The position numbers and the translations under genes are program-made. A stretch of 39,940 nt of DNA from Paraburkholderia sp. CNPSo 3274. Its GTDB lineage: Bacteria > Pseudomonadota > Gammaproteobacteria > Burkholderiales > Burkholderiaceae. The stretch spans positions 1 through 39,940 of the forward strand of contig NZ_JAMBPR010000075.1 in the NCBI RefSeq assembly GCF_024206475.1. Reading direction: 5' to 3'. Below, piece after piece: positions 8,558-17,198 of the stretch (position 1 is the stretch's first letter; every line of letters begins with the position of its first letter). The notes beneath the pieces were generated by a model. The model was not told where the DNA came from. It saw only the letters and a list, made by a program, of their open reading frames with translations, and made no database searches.

Positions 8558-10299
8558 TGCCGCGCGTGCTTCCCGACTCTCCCGATCCGTTCTACTACCT
8601 CGCGAACTTCGAGCGTGCGCTAGCGTGGCTCGATGTGCGCTGCGCCGACCTGTTCGACGACGCCGAGCGCCGCTTCGCCGACAATTTCGCCCAGATGCCG
8701 CACGCGTCGCGCGCGCTCTTCGTGCGCATGCTGATGCGCAAGGGACCCCATTTCCGCGCGAGCCGTCTCGCGTACGACGAGATCGGCTGCCCGCGCGCGG
8801 CGGCGGTCCCGCTCGTCGCGGCGGGTTGGCTCGACGACGCGCCCGCACTCGATCTCGACGCGCTCGCCGCGCTGGTAACGAAAGCCGAATTGCAGGCGCT
8901 CGCCGCGCGCCTTGGCATCGCGCTCGAATCGCGCACCACGCGCGCGGCAACGCTCGAGGTGCTCGACGCACACTATGCCGCCTCGCCCGAGCCGCGCGAC
9001 TGGCATGCGTGGTTCCCGGCCTCGCCCGACACCGTGCTGCTGTTCGCGAGCGCCCCGCTCTGCGAGCGCCTGCGCCTCATGTTCTTCGGCAACCTGCATC
9101 AGGACTGGTCAGAGTTCGTGCTCGCCGACCTCGGCGTCTATCGCTACGAAAGCGTGCCCTTCGACCGCGCCTCGCGCGCGTTCCAGCGACGCGAAGACGT
9201 CGACACGTATCTGGCGCTGCGCGATTGCCGCGACGGACTCGAGCGTGCCGCTGAGGCCATGGACTTCGACGCTGCCGCCGCCATCGCCGGAACACTCGAA
9301 GCGCTCGACGCGCTGGCCCCGCGCACGCAAGCCAACGCGTGGCTGCGCGCTCGCCACGACAAGCTGCGTCACGCTGCGGGGCTCGCCGCCGAGCGTGCGG
9401 GCGAACCCGAACTCGCGTGGCGCGCTTATCTCGACTGCGGTCATCCCGAATCGCGCTACCGCCGCGTGCGCGTGCTCGAACAACTGAACCGCCGCGAGGA
9501 AGCGCTGGCGCTCGCGCAGACCATCGCCGATGCGCCGGAAAACGAAGAGGAAGCGCAGCGCGCGGCACGCACACTCGGGCGTCTCGCGCGCACGCGGGCG
9601 AAGTCGAAGACGAGCGCCGAGCCAGGGTTCGCGCAGCTCGAACTCACGCTGCCCGCGGCACCTGGCGTGCTCCGCGTCGAGGAGGCGGCCCGCATTGCAC
9701 TCGCCACGCCGCAAGCGCCTGTGTTCTATGTCGAGAACACGCTGATCAACGCGCTCTTCGGTCTACTCTGCTGGCCCGCGCTGTTCGCGCCGCTGCCCGG
9801 CGCGTTCTTCCATCCGTTCCAGCGCGGCCCTGCCGACCTGCACGCCGCGGACTTCGTCGCACGCCGCGCTGCGCAGTTCGAAACATGCCTCACCGAACTC
9901 GAAACGCACGCCTACCGCGACTCGATTCTGCGGCGCTATGCGGAAAAATCCGGCACCCAGTCACCTTTCGTCGCGTGGCCCGCATTGAGCGACGAACTGC
10001 TCACGCTCGCCCTCGACTGCTTCCCCGCCGCGCATCTGCGCCTGTGGTTCGAGCGGCTGCTGCGCGAACCCGTTGCCAACCGCTCGGGCCTGCCCGATCT
10101 CGTGCGCTTCTGGCCGCGCGAGCGGCGCTATGAACTGATCGAGGTGAAAGGCCCCGGCGACCGTCTGCAGGACAACCAGCGCCGTTGGCTTGCCTGGTGC
10201 GTGCAGCACGGCATGCCGGTTTCCGTGTTGCAGGTGCGCTGGCCCAACCTGCCCGACGAAGCCAACGACAGCGCCGCCCAGGCACGGCGCGCGCCATGA
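8557..10299 (+). CDS. FAN1-like VRR-NUC domain nuclease
   Basis: The 580-residue protein ends in a VRR-NUC nuclease domain of the PD-(D/E)XK superfamily. LPDLVRFW gives P513-D514, and LIEVKGPGDRLQDNQ gives E529 and K531. The D-to-E spacing of 15 residues and the EVK triplet match the FAN1 active site. The N terminus (PFYYLANFERALAWL, residues 10-24) and the region around residues 50-130 resemble the SAP-like and helical parts of bacterial FAN1. Human FAN1 and its Pseudomonas homologue incise 5' flaps and unhook interstrand crosslinks. The GTG at 8557 is taken as start; translation would begin within the LexA box, leaving a very short leader. The downstream helicase start overlaps its stop (ATGA), indicating a two-gene repair operon probably derepressed by DNA damage. 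Confidence 0.88.
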   Translation: MPRVLPDSPDPFYYLANFERALAWLDVRCADLFDDAERRFADNFAQMPHASRALFVRMLMRKGPHFRASRLAYDEIGCPRAAAVPLVAAGWLDDAPALDLDALAALVTKAELQALAARLGIALESRTTRAATLEVLDAHYAASPEPRDWHAWFPASPDTVLLFASAPLCERLRLMFFGNLHQDWSEFVLADLGVYRYESVPFDRASRAFQRREDVDTYLALRDCRDGLERAAEAMDFDAAAAIAGTLEALDALAPRTQANAWLRARHDKLRHAAGLAAERAGEPELAWRAYLDCGHPESRYRRVRVLEQLNRREEALALAQTIADAPENEEEAQRAARTLGRLARTRAKSKTSAEPGFAQLELTLPAAPGVLRVEEAARIALATPQAPVFYVENTLINALFGLLCWPALFAPLPGAFFHPFQRGPADLHAADFVARRAAQFETCLTELETHAYRDSILRRYAEKSGTQSPFVAWPALSDELLTLALDCFPAAHLRLWFERLLREPVANRSGLPDLVRFWPRERRYELIEVKGPGDRLQDNQRRWLAWCVQHGMPVSVLQVRWPNLPDEANDSAAQARRAP

Positions 10300-12587
10300 G
10301 CTACACCGTCGCCGTGCGCACGCTGTGCGAGTTCACCGCGAAGCGCGGCGACCTCGACTTGCGCTTCACGCCCTCGCCCGACGCAAGCGACGGCCGCGCC
10401 GGCCACGCCGCCATCGCCGCACGCCGCCCGACTGGCTACGAGACGGAGATCGCACTCTCCGGCACGTTCGAATCGCTGAGCGTGCGCGGCCGCGCCGACG
10501 GCTACGATCCCGCGCGCCGTAGGCTCGAAGAATTCAAGACCTATCGCGGCGACCTCGATGCGATGCGCGAGAATCAGCGCGCACTGCACTGGGCGCAGTT
10601 GCGCGTCTACGGCGCGCTCCTGTGCGACAAACTCGGCCTCGATGCGCTCGAACTCGCGCTCGTGTACTACGACATCGGTTCGGGCCACGAGACCGCGCTC
10701 GTCGAGCATGCGAGCGCGTCGGAATTGCGCGCCGCGTTCGAAACGCAATGCCGTCGTTTCGTTGCATGGGCCGAACAGGAAAGCGCACACCGTGCCGCGC
10801 GCGACGCCGCGCTCGGCACGCTGCGCCTGCCGCATCCGCAGTTTCGACACGGCCAGCGCGATCTTGCCGAAGCCGTCTGGCGCGCGGCGACACAGGGGCG
10901 CTGTCTGCTCGCGCAGGCGCCCACCGGCATCGGCAAGACCATCGGCACACTCTTTCCGCAGTTGAAGGCTTGCCCGCGCGCGGCGATCGACAAGGTCGTG
11001 TTTCTGAGCGCGAAAAGCTCAGGGCGTCAGTTGGCGCTCGATGCGCTGGCGACGCTGACAAGCGCGCAAGACGAAGCAAGCGCTGATGCGCAACGTAAGA
11101 ACGTACCCGTGCGCGTGCTCGAACTCGTTGCGCGCGAGAAGTCTTGCGAGCATCCCGAAGCGGCATGTCATGGCGAATCATGCCCGCTCGCGCGCGGCTT
11201 TTACGACCGTCTGCCGGCTGCGCGTGCCGCGGCGCTCGAACGCGTGCGGCTCGATCGCGCAGCACTGCGCGAAGTGGCGAGCGAGCATGCCGTCTGCCCC
11301 TACTACCTTGGCCAGGAACTCGCGCGCTGGAGCGACGTGATCGTCGGCGACTACAACTACTGGTTCGACGCGAGCGCCATGCTGTTCATGCTCGCCGCGC
11401 ACAACCAGTGGCGCGCGAGCGTGCTCGTGGACGAAGCACACAACCTCCCCGAGCGCGCCCGCGCGATGTATTCGGCGGAACTCGTGCAAACGCGCATCGA
11501 CGCCGTGCGCCGCGCCGCGAGCGCACCCCTCAAGCGCGCACTTGCGCGCCTGCAGAAGCACTGGAACGCACAAAACGCCGTGCAGCCCGGCGCCTGGCGC
11601 GCGAGCGACACCTTGCCCGAAGGCCTCGTCGCCGCGCTTGGTGACGTGATCGGTGCGATCGGCGACCAGCTCGCCGAACCCGCGCTCGTGCGCGACCCCG
11701 AACTCGAGCGCTTCTATTTCGACGCCCTGCACTTCACGCGCATTGCCGAACGCTTCGATACGCATTCGCTCTTCGACGTCACGCCATTGGCGCATCAGAA
11801 CGCGTGCCGCCCGCGTTCTACGATCGCGATCCGCAACATCGTGCCGGCGGATGCCTTGCGCCCACGCATCGCCACGGCGCACAGCATCACGCTCTTTTCA
11901 GCGACGCTTTCGCCCACGCACTACTACAGCGACATGCTCGGCCTGCCCGCCAACACGGTGAGCATCGACATCGACACGCCGTTTCGCGCCGAGCAGCTCG
12001 ACGTACACATCGCCCGCCATATCTCGACGCGTTATAAGGACCGCGAACGTTCGCTCGAGGCGCTGGTTGCGCGCGTGGCCGCGCAATTTGCCGAGCGGCC
12101 CGGCAACTATCTGTGCTTTTTCAGCAGCTACGACTATCTGCAGCAAGCCGCCGATGCGTTTGCGGTGCGGCATCCGGAGGTGGACGTCTGGCTCCAGTCG
12201 CGCACCATGGACGAGGTGGCCCAGCAGGCCTTCGTCGCGCGCTTCGTGGAAGGCGGCTGCGGCATTGGTTTCGCAGTGCTGGGCGGCGCGTTCGGCGAAG
12301 GCATCGATCTGCCGGGGACGCGCCTCATCGGCACGTTCATCGCGACGCTCGGCATGCCGCAGGTGAACGCCGTGAACGAGGCGATGCGCGCACGCATGGA
12401 TACGCTCTACGGAGATGGCTTCGACTACACCTACCTGATTCCGGGCCTGCGCAAGGTCGTGCAGGCCGCGGGGCGCGTGATCCGCACCGAGCACGATCGC
12501 GGCGTCGTGCACCTGCTGGACGACCGCTTCGCGCAGCCCGGCGTGCGCGCGCTGCTGCCTGCGTGGTGGCGCGTCGCCGCCAATTGA
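10296..12587 (+). CDS. XPD/DinG-like Fe-S helicase with N-terminal RecB-type nuclease motifs
   Basis: The 763-residue protein is a superfamily 2 helicase of the Rad3/XPD/DinG type. It has Walker A APTGIGKT (208-215), DEAH box VDEAH (379-382 for DEAH), and four cysteines C284, C291, C296 and C334 in the position of the XPD iron-sulfur domain. A C-terminal motif VI region follows, with QAAGRVIRTEHDRG. Ahead of the helicase, residues 1-165 carry a Cas4/RecB-like order of motifs: GRAD with D68, EEFK with E79 and K81, and QLRVY with Q101 and Y105. This suggests a nuclease fused to a 5'-3' helicase, as in Dna2-like proteins. The ATG overlaps the VRR-NUC stop codon by ATGA, so translation is coupled. 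The role is DNA repair or replication-intermediate processing by inference from family and context. Confidence 0.88.
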   Translation: MSYTVAVRTLCEFTAKRGDLDLRFTPSPDASDGRAGHAAIAARRPTGYETEIALSGTFESLSVRGRADGYDPARRRLEEFKTYRGDLDAMRENQRALHWAQLRVYGALLCDKLGLDALELALVYYDIGSGHETALVEHASASELRAAFETQCRRFVAWAEQESAHRAARDAALGTLRLPHPQFRHGQRDLAEAVWRAATQGRCLLAQAPTGIGKTIGTLFPQLKACPRAAIDKVVFLSAKSSGRQLALDALATLTSAQDEASADAQRKNVPVRVLELVAREKSCEHPEAACHGESCPLARGFYDRLPAARAAALERVRLDRAALREVASEHAVCPYYLGQELARWSDVIVGDYNYWFDASAMLFMLAAHNQWRASVLVDEAHNLPERARAMYSAELVQTRIDAVRRAASAPLKRALARLQKHWNAQNAVQPGAWRASDTLPEGLVAALGDVIGAIGDQLAEPALVRDPELERFYFDALHFTRIAERFDTHSLFDVTPLAHQNACRPRSTIAIRNIVPADALRPRIATAHSITLFSATLSPTHYYSDMLGLPANTVSIDIDTPFRAEQLDVHIARHISTRYKDRERSLEALVARVAAQFAERPGNYLCFFSSYDYLQQAADAFAVRHPEVDVWLQSRTMDEVAQQAFVARFVEGGCGIGFAVLGGAFGEGIDLPGTRLIGTFIATLGMPQVNAVNEAMRARMDTLYGDGFDYTYLIPGLRKVVQAAGRVIRTEHDRGVVHLLDDRFAQPGVRALLPAWWRVAAN

Positions 12588-12619
12588 TCTGGATTCCGGA
12601 TCATTCTTGATGTAACAAT

Positions 12620-12652
12620 GCTGGCGCACTTTTCGGTGCGCCAGCCGTTTCT
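12620..12652. terminator. hairpin between convergent helicase and clpG genes
   Basis: GCTGGCGCAC (12620-12629) and GTGCGCCAGC (12636-12645) form a perfect 10-bp stem with loop TTTTCG, followed on the plus strand by CGTTTCT. It separates the helicase stop at 12587 from the convergent disaggregase stop at 12661. Confidence 0.65.
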
Positions 12653-12660
12653 CCACTCGA

Positions 12661-15507
12661 TCAAGCAGGCTTCGCCTTGCCTGCGCCCTTGCCGCTCTTC
12701 TTCGGCGGCGGCGGGTCGCCTTCCATGTCGTCGGCGGCAATTTCGCTCGCGACTTCATCGACAGGCGGCGTCGCCGCTTTCTTCTCCTTCTTCGCCGGCT
12801 TGTTCTCCTTCACGTCGGGCGGCACGGCGATTTTGCTGATCGTGACGTCGTCGTTCGTCCCGTCGTAGCCGATCTCGACGGTATCGCCCGATTGCAGCGC
12901 GTCGCCGAGTATCTCTTTGGCAAGACGCGTTTCCACTTTCTGGCGAATCTGCCGCTTGAGTTCGCGCGCGCCGAACTCTGGCTGATAGCCGGCCTCCACG
13001 AGATGATCGACGAGCGTCTGGCCCATCAAGAGCGTGATGCCCTGCGCGGCCGCCGTGCGCGTGACGCGTTCGAGCTGAATCTTCACGATCGCGCGGATGT
13101 TCTCGCGCGAGAGCGCATGAAACACGATGATTTCATCGATGCGATTGAGGAACTCGGGCCGGAAATGGCCCTTGAGCACCTTCATAAGCTCCGCACGGAT
13201 CGTCTTGTCGTCGAGGCGCGACTTCTCGGGGCGCTCGAGGTTGTCCATGATGATCGACGCACCCAGGTTGCTCGTGGCGATCAGAATCGTGTTGCTGAAG
13301 TCGACCACGCGACCTTTGCCGTCGGTGAGCCGCCCGTCGTCGAACACTTGCAGCAGCACGTTGTAGACGTCGGCGTGCGCCTTCTCGATCTCGTCGAGCA
13401 GAATCACGCTGTACGGGCGGCGCCGCACGCGCTCAGTGAGCTGACCGCCCTCGTCGTAGCCCACGTAGCCCGGCGGCGCGCCAATGAGCCGCGCCACGGC
13501 ATGGCGCTCCATGTACTCGCTCATGTCGATGCGGATGATGGCCTGCTCGTCGCCGAACACGGTTTCCGCAAGCGCCTTTGCAAGCTCGGTCTTGCCTACG
13601 CCGGTCGGCCCGAGGAACAGGAAGGTCGCGATCGGCCGGTTCGACTGACCGAGACCCGCGCGCGAAAGGCGCACGGCGTCGCTCACGGCGACCACGGCGT
13701 CTTGCTGGCCTATCACGCGCTCGCGCAGCGTCTCTTCCATCTTGAGCAACTTCTGGCGCTCTTCCTGGGTAAGATCCGCGACCGGAATGCCGGTAAACCG
13801 CGACACGACCTCGGCAATCGACGCCACCGTGACTTCGAGCGTTTCCGAACCCGTCTTGCGCTGCCACGCCTCGGTCAGCTCTTCGAGTTTTTCCTGCTTC
13901 TCGTTGATGCGCTCCTCGAAACCCTTGGCCTCGTCGAAGCGCTTGCGTGAAGCTGCGTAGTCCTGTTCGCGCTTGAGTTGCGCGATCTCCGCTTCGAGTT
14001 CCTGCATCTCGGCGGGACGCGAAGTCGAGCCGATACGCACGCGCGCAGCCGCCTGATCGATGAGATCGATCGCCTTGTCGGGCAAAAAGCGCGACGTGAT
14101 GTAGCGATCCGACAGCTCGGCGGCGGCCACGAAGGCGTCGTCGGCGAAGGTCACCTGATGGTGGGCTTCGAGCTTGTCGCGCAGGCCGCGCAGGATCACG
14201 ATGGTTTGCTCGACCGTGGGCTCCGGCACGAGCACGGGCTGAAAGCGCCGTTCGAGCGCCGCGTCTTTCTCGATGTACTTTTGATACTCGTTGAGCGTCG
14301 TAGCGCCAATGAGACTCAACTCGCCGCGCGCCAGAGCGGGTTTGAGCACGTTGGCGATGTCGAGCCCGCCTTCGCCGCCACCCTGCCCCGCGCCGACGAT
14401 CGTGTGCAATTCGTCGATGAAGAGAATCAACTCGTCGTGTTTTGCAGTCACCTCGTCGATCAGTTGCTTTGCGCGCTCCTCGAACTCACCGCGGTATTTC
14501 GCGCCCGCGACCATCGAATTGATGTTCACCTCCACAAGCCGCTTGCCGCGCAGCACCTCCGGCACGTCGCCATTGACGATGCGCTGTGCGAGCCCTTCCA
14601 CGATAGCGGTCTTGCCCACGCCCGGCTCGCCGATCAGCACCGGGTTGTTCTTCTTGCGCCGCGCGAGCACCTCGATCGTGCTCTCGATTTCCTGCGCGCG
14701 ACCCAGCACCGGATCGAGCTTGCCTTGCCGCGCCATGGCCGTCAGGTCGCGGCCGAACTTGTCGAGCGTGGGCGTGCCCGTCGGCGCATCCACGCGGCCA
14801 TCCTCCGCGCCCTTGCCTACCACCTTCACGACCTTCTGGCGCAGCGCCTCGGGCGTCACGCCGTACTTCTTGAGCAGCGCGCCCGCAATGCTGTCGGGCA
14901 CCGCGGCAAGACCGATCAGCAGATGCTCGGGGCCAACGTACGAGTGACCGAGATCGCGCGATGCCTGAAACGCGAACTGAAATGCCTTTTTCAGGCGCGG
15001 CGAAATCGTCATCTTGTCGATGGTGGCGTCGGGCGAAGCCGTACCCTTTTGCGCATGCTGATCGATATAGCCTTTGATGTCCTGCGGCGAGAGCTTCAAC
15101 TCCTTCAGGAGCGCTGCGCAAACGTCGGTGTCTGCCAGCACGTACAGCAGGTGTTCCGTGTCGAGTTCATTGCGCTGCAATTCATGGGCTTTTTCCGCGG
15201 CGCGCTGCAGGATTTCGAGCGTCTGCTCGCTGAACGCATCGGTCGCATCCACGGATTCCCGGGGCACCTCGGCGGCGAGGTCGTGCCCCTCGTCGTCGTG
15301 CTCGTCCTCCCCGCCTTGTGCGCCGAAAAAGCGCGACAGGCCGCTGCCGCCCAGCAGCGAATCGAACGGGTTGAGCATGCTTTGGTGACGCATCAGTTGG
15401 CGGTAGTCGTAGTCGCAGATCGACATGGACTTGCGCTGCCCGTTTTGCACGACAGTCACGCGCGCGACTGCAGGCCGGGTATTACATATTTCGCAAAGAG
15501 TGGGCAT
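12661..15507 (-). CDS. ClpG/ClpK-like AAA+ disaggregase
   Basis: The 948-residue protein is a two-ring Hsp100 ATPase. The N-terminal extension has a zinc-finger-like motif CEIC...SICDYDY (C5, C8, C31), followed by a Clp N-domain at about 90-230. AAA-1 has Walker A GEPGVGKT (293-300) and Walker B with D366-E367. A mid-length coiled M-domain spans about 497-555. AAA-2 has Walker A GPTGVGKT (633-640) and DEIE at 705-708. A Lys/Pro-rich charged tail extends beyond 895. No IGL/IGF ClpP-docking loop is seen in AAA-2. N-terminal Cys domain, shorter M-domain and C-terminal extension are the hallmarks of ClpG/ClpK stand-alone disaggregases that confer strong heat tolerance. The start at 15507 was chosen because it places the Cys motif at the N terminus. 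An annotation as ClpA/ClpC is possible but fits less well. Confidence 0.85.
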   Translation of the reverse strand: MPTLCEICNTRPAVARVTVVQNGQRKSMSICDYDYRQLMRHQSMLNPFDSLLGGSGLSRFFGAQGGEDEHDDEGHDLAAEVPRESVDATDAFSEQTLEILQRAAEKAHELQRNELDTEHLLYVLADTDVCAALLKELKLSPQDIKGYIDQHAQKGTASPDATIDKMTISPRLKKAFQFAFQASRDLGHSYVGPEHLLIGLAAVPDSIAGALLKKYGVTPEALRQKVVKVVGKGAEDGRVDAPTGTPTLDKFGRDLTAMARQGKLDPVLGRAQEIESTIEVLARRKKNNPVLIGEPGVGKTAIVEGLAQRIVNGDVPEVLRGKRLVEVNINSMVAGAKYRGEFEERAKQLIDEVTAKHDELILFIDELHTIVGAGQGGGEGGLDIANVLKPALARGELSLIGATTLNEYQKYIEKDAALERRFQPVLVPEPTVEQTIVILRGLRDKLEAHHQVTFADDAFVAAAELSDRYITSRFLPDKAIDLIDQAAARVRIGSTSRPAEMQELEAEIAQLKREQDYAASRKRFDEAKGFEERINEKQEKLEELTEAWQRKTGSETLEVTVASIAEVVSRFTGIPVADLTQEERQKLLKMEETLRERVIGQQDAVVAVSDAVRLSRAGLGQSNRPIATFLFLGPTGVGKTELAKALAETVFGDEQAIIRIDMSEYMERHAVARLIGAPPGYVGYDEGGQLTERVRRRPYSVILLDEIEKAHADVYNVLLQVFDDGRLTDGKGRVVDFSNTILIATSNLGASIIMDNLERPEKSRLDDKTIRAELMKVLKGHFRPEFLNRIDEIIVFHALSRENIRAIVKIQLERVTRTAAAQGITLLMGQTLVDHLVEAGYQPEFGARELKRQIRQKVETRLAKEILGDALQSGDTVEIGYDGTNDDVTISKIAVPPDVKENKPAKKEKKAATPPVDEVASEIAADDMEGDPPPPKKSGKGAGKAKPA

Positions 15508-15820
15508 GGTCGGCTTGTCTCCGGAGGATCGGAATCGCGCCGCGGAAGTTGACAAAACGCTGGCACAACCTCGCGGTGAGATTCGGTGCAACGCGACAGC
15601 GCATGCGACGGTTGCACCAGCAAAGCGACAAATCGGCGAGCACGCGCTGGAACACCATTGCGGCGCAGTGCTGTGGCTGACGATGACCTTGCGGACGGAA
15701 TGATTCGCGCACATCGCGTGCGTAGGCCGCCCTGCACAGGTGCGAACGATTGTGGCAGGAAACGATCGCCAGCGCGTCGAATATGCGCCGCTCAGTGCGA
15801 GGTTCCTGATCGGCTACAGC
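15508..15820. other. upstream region of the disaggregase gene
   Basis: These roughly 310 bases lie between the xyl operon terminator and the disaggregase start. A heat-shock sigma-32 promoter was looked for on the minus strand and no convincing CTTGAA / CCCCAT pair was seen. No coding frame of protein-like character was found. TCCGGAG, read on the minus strand just before the start, is a plausible ribosome-binding site. Confidence 0.5.
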
Positions 15821-15851
15821 AAAGAAAAAGGGCGGGACATGAGTCCCGCCC
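15821..15851 (-). terminator. intrinsic terminator of the xylFGH unit
   Basis: Read on the minus strand, GGGCGGGAC and GTCCCGCCC (15843-15851 and 15830-15838) form a 9-bp stem with loop TCAT, followed by TTTTTCTTT. It lies about 150 bases after the xylH stop and before the disaggregase gene. Confidence 0.88.
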
Positions 15852-15998
15852 TGAGAGCGCGCTCGGGGCGCGCGAGGAGAGCAACTGCGCGTAACAGTCA
15901 TCCGCAAGAGAGGCGTCGCGGTGTCACGCGCGATGCGAGAACACGGTCATCATTTTCACAGCACCACCAGGTTTGCAATCGTGTCTGCCACGCGTTTC

Positions 15999-17198
15999 TC
16001 AGCGGCGGTTCGAGCCCGACACCACGTCGATCCACACCGCAAGCACGAGAATGCCGCCCTTCACAATCATCTGCCAATACGCGTCCACGTCGAGCATCGA
16101 CATGCCGTTGTCGAGGCTCGCCATCACGAGTGCGCCGATCAGCGCGCCATACACGGTGCCCGAACCGCCGCGCATCGACGTGCCGCCGATAAAGCAGGCC
16201 GCGATCGCGTCGAGCTCGCCCATCGTGCCCGCCGAGGGCGAACCCGCCGCGAGACGTGCTGTATTGACGATGCCCGCGAACGCACACATGAGACCCATGA
16301 GCGCGAAGATGGCGAGCTTCACGCGGTTCGTGTTGACGCCCGAAAGACGCGTCGCTTCGAGGTTCGAGCCCACCGCATAGATGCGCCGGCCGAACACGGT
16401 TTGCGTGGCGATCCATGTGAAGATACCGAGCAACGCGAGCAGCAGCAGCACGGGCACCGGAATGCCGCCATAGCTGTCGAGCATCAGCACGAATGCAAGC
16501 AGGATCGCGCCCGCGCCGACGATCTTCACGCCGTCCTGCCAGAGCGGCACGACGCTCAGCTGATAGCGCCTGCGGTTCGCGCGTTGGCGCACCGTGAGCA
16601 CGGCGAGCAGCACGAAGAGCGCGAGCGCCAGCACGTCGCCCGCCACGCGCGGCAAATAGCCCTGGCCGAGAAACACGAAGTGATCGGACACCGGCGCAAT
16701 GGTCGAGCCGCCCGTGATGCCGAGCAGCACGCCGCGAAACGCGAGCATGCCGCCGAGACCCACGATGAACGACGGCACGCGACGGTACGTCGACCACCAG
16801 CCGTTGAAGAGTCCGACGAGCACGCCAAGCACGAGCACCACCGGCACGGTCACGCCGATAGGCCAGCCGCGATTCACGTCGAGAATCGCAGCGACGCCGC
16901 CGAGCAGGCCCAGCAGCGAGCCGACCGAAAGATCGATCTCGCCCGCGATGATGACGAACACCATGCCGCACGCGAGCATGCCGGTAATCGACATCTGCCG
17001 CAGCAGGTTCGACACGTTGCGCGGCGTGACGAACGCGCCATGCGTGAGCAGCGAAAAGAACAGCCAGATCACGGCCACTGCGAGCAGCAGTGCGAGGATC
17101 TTGTAACGCGCGAAGAGTTGCTGGAAACGCATGGCGATGCCATTACCGCCTTGCGGTAGGTCTTCGCGTGCGCCTTGGGTCGTGACGTCGGGGGTCAT
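15999..17198 (-). CDS. xylH: XylH, xylose ABC transporter permease
   Basis: The 399-residue protein is a BPD_transp_2-type permease with about ten hydrophobic segments and the family motif AGEIDLSVGSLLGLLGG near residues 84-100. Other typical blocks are GLGGMLAFRGVLLGITGG and the C-terminal GGTSMRGGSGTVYGALIGAL. The length and the extra loops match XylH rather than the shorter RbsC. It forms the inner-membrane channel through which XylG-driven import of D-xylose occurs. The start overlaps the end of xylG by four bases, so the two are translationally coupled. It is the last gene of the unit and is followed by the terminator at 15821-15851. Confidence 0.93.
   Translation of the reverse strand: MTPDVTTQGAREDLPQGGNGIAMRFQQLFARYKILALLLAVAVIWLFFSLLTHGAFVTPRNVSNLLRQMSITGMLACGMVFVIIAGEIDLSVGSLLGLLGGVAAILDVNRGWPIGVTVPVVLVLGVLVGLFNGWWSTYRRVPSFIVGLGGMLAFRGVLLGITGGSTIAPVSDHFVFLGQGYLPRVAGDVLALALFVLLAVLTVRQRANRRRYQLSVVPLWQDGVKIVGAGAILLAFVLMLDSYGGIPVPVLLLLALLGIFTWIATQTVFGRRIYAVGSNLEATRLSGVNTNRVKLAIFALMGLMCAFAGIVNTARLAAGSPSAGTMGELDAIAACFIGGTSMRGGSGTVYGALIGALVMASLDNGMSMLDVDAYWQMIVKGGILVLAVWIDVVSGSNRR

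Noticed and set aside
10296..10800. Cas4-type iron-sulfur cluster in the helicase N terminus
   Set aside because: The RecB-like nuclease motifs are present, but the three clustered C-terminal cysteines of Cas4 are not; the four cysteines at 284-334 belong to the XPD-type helicase.
13978..15552. Long plus-strand frame opposite the disaggregase
   Set aside because: It has no recognisable motifs, and the minus strand carries both AAA+ Walker motifs.
15508..15820. Sigma-32 heat-shock promoter of the disaggregase
   Set aside because: No CTTGAA / CCCCAT-like pair with suitable spacing was seen on the minus strand.
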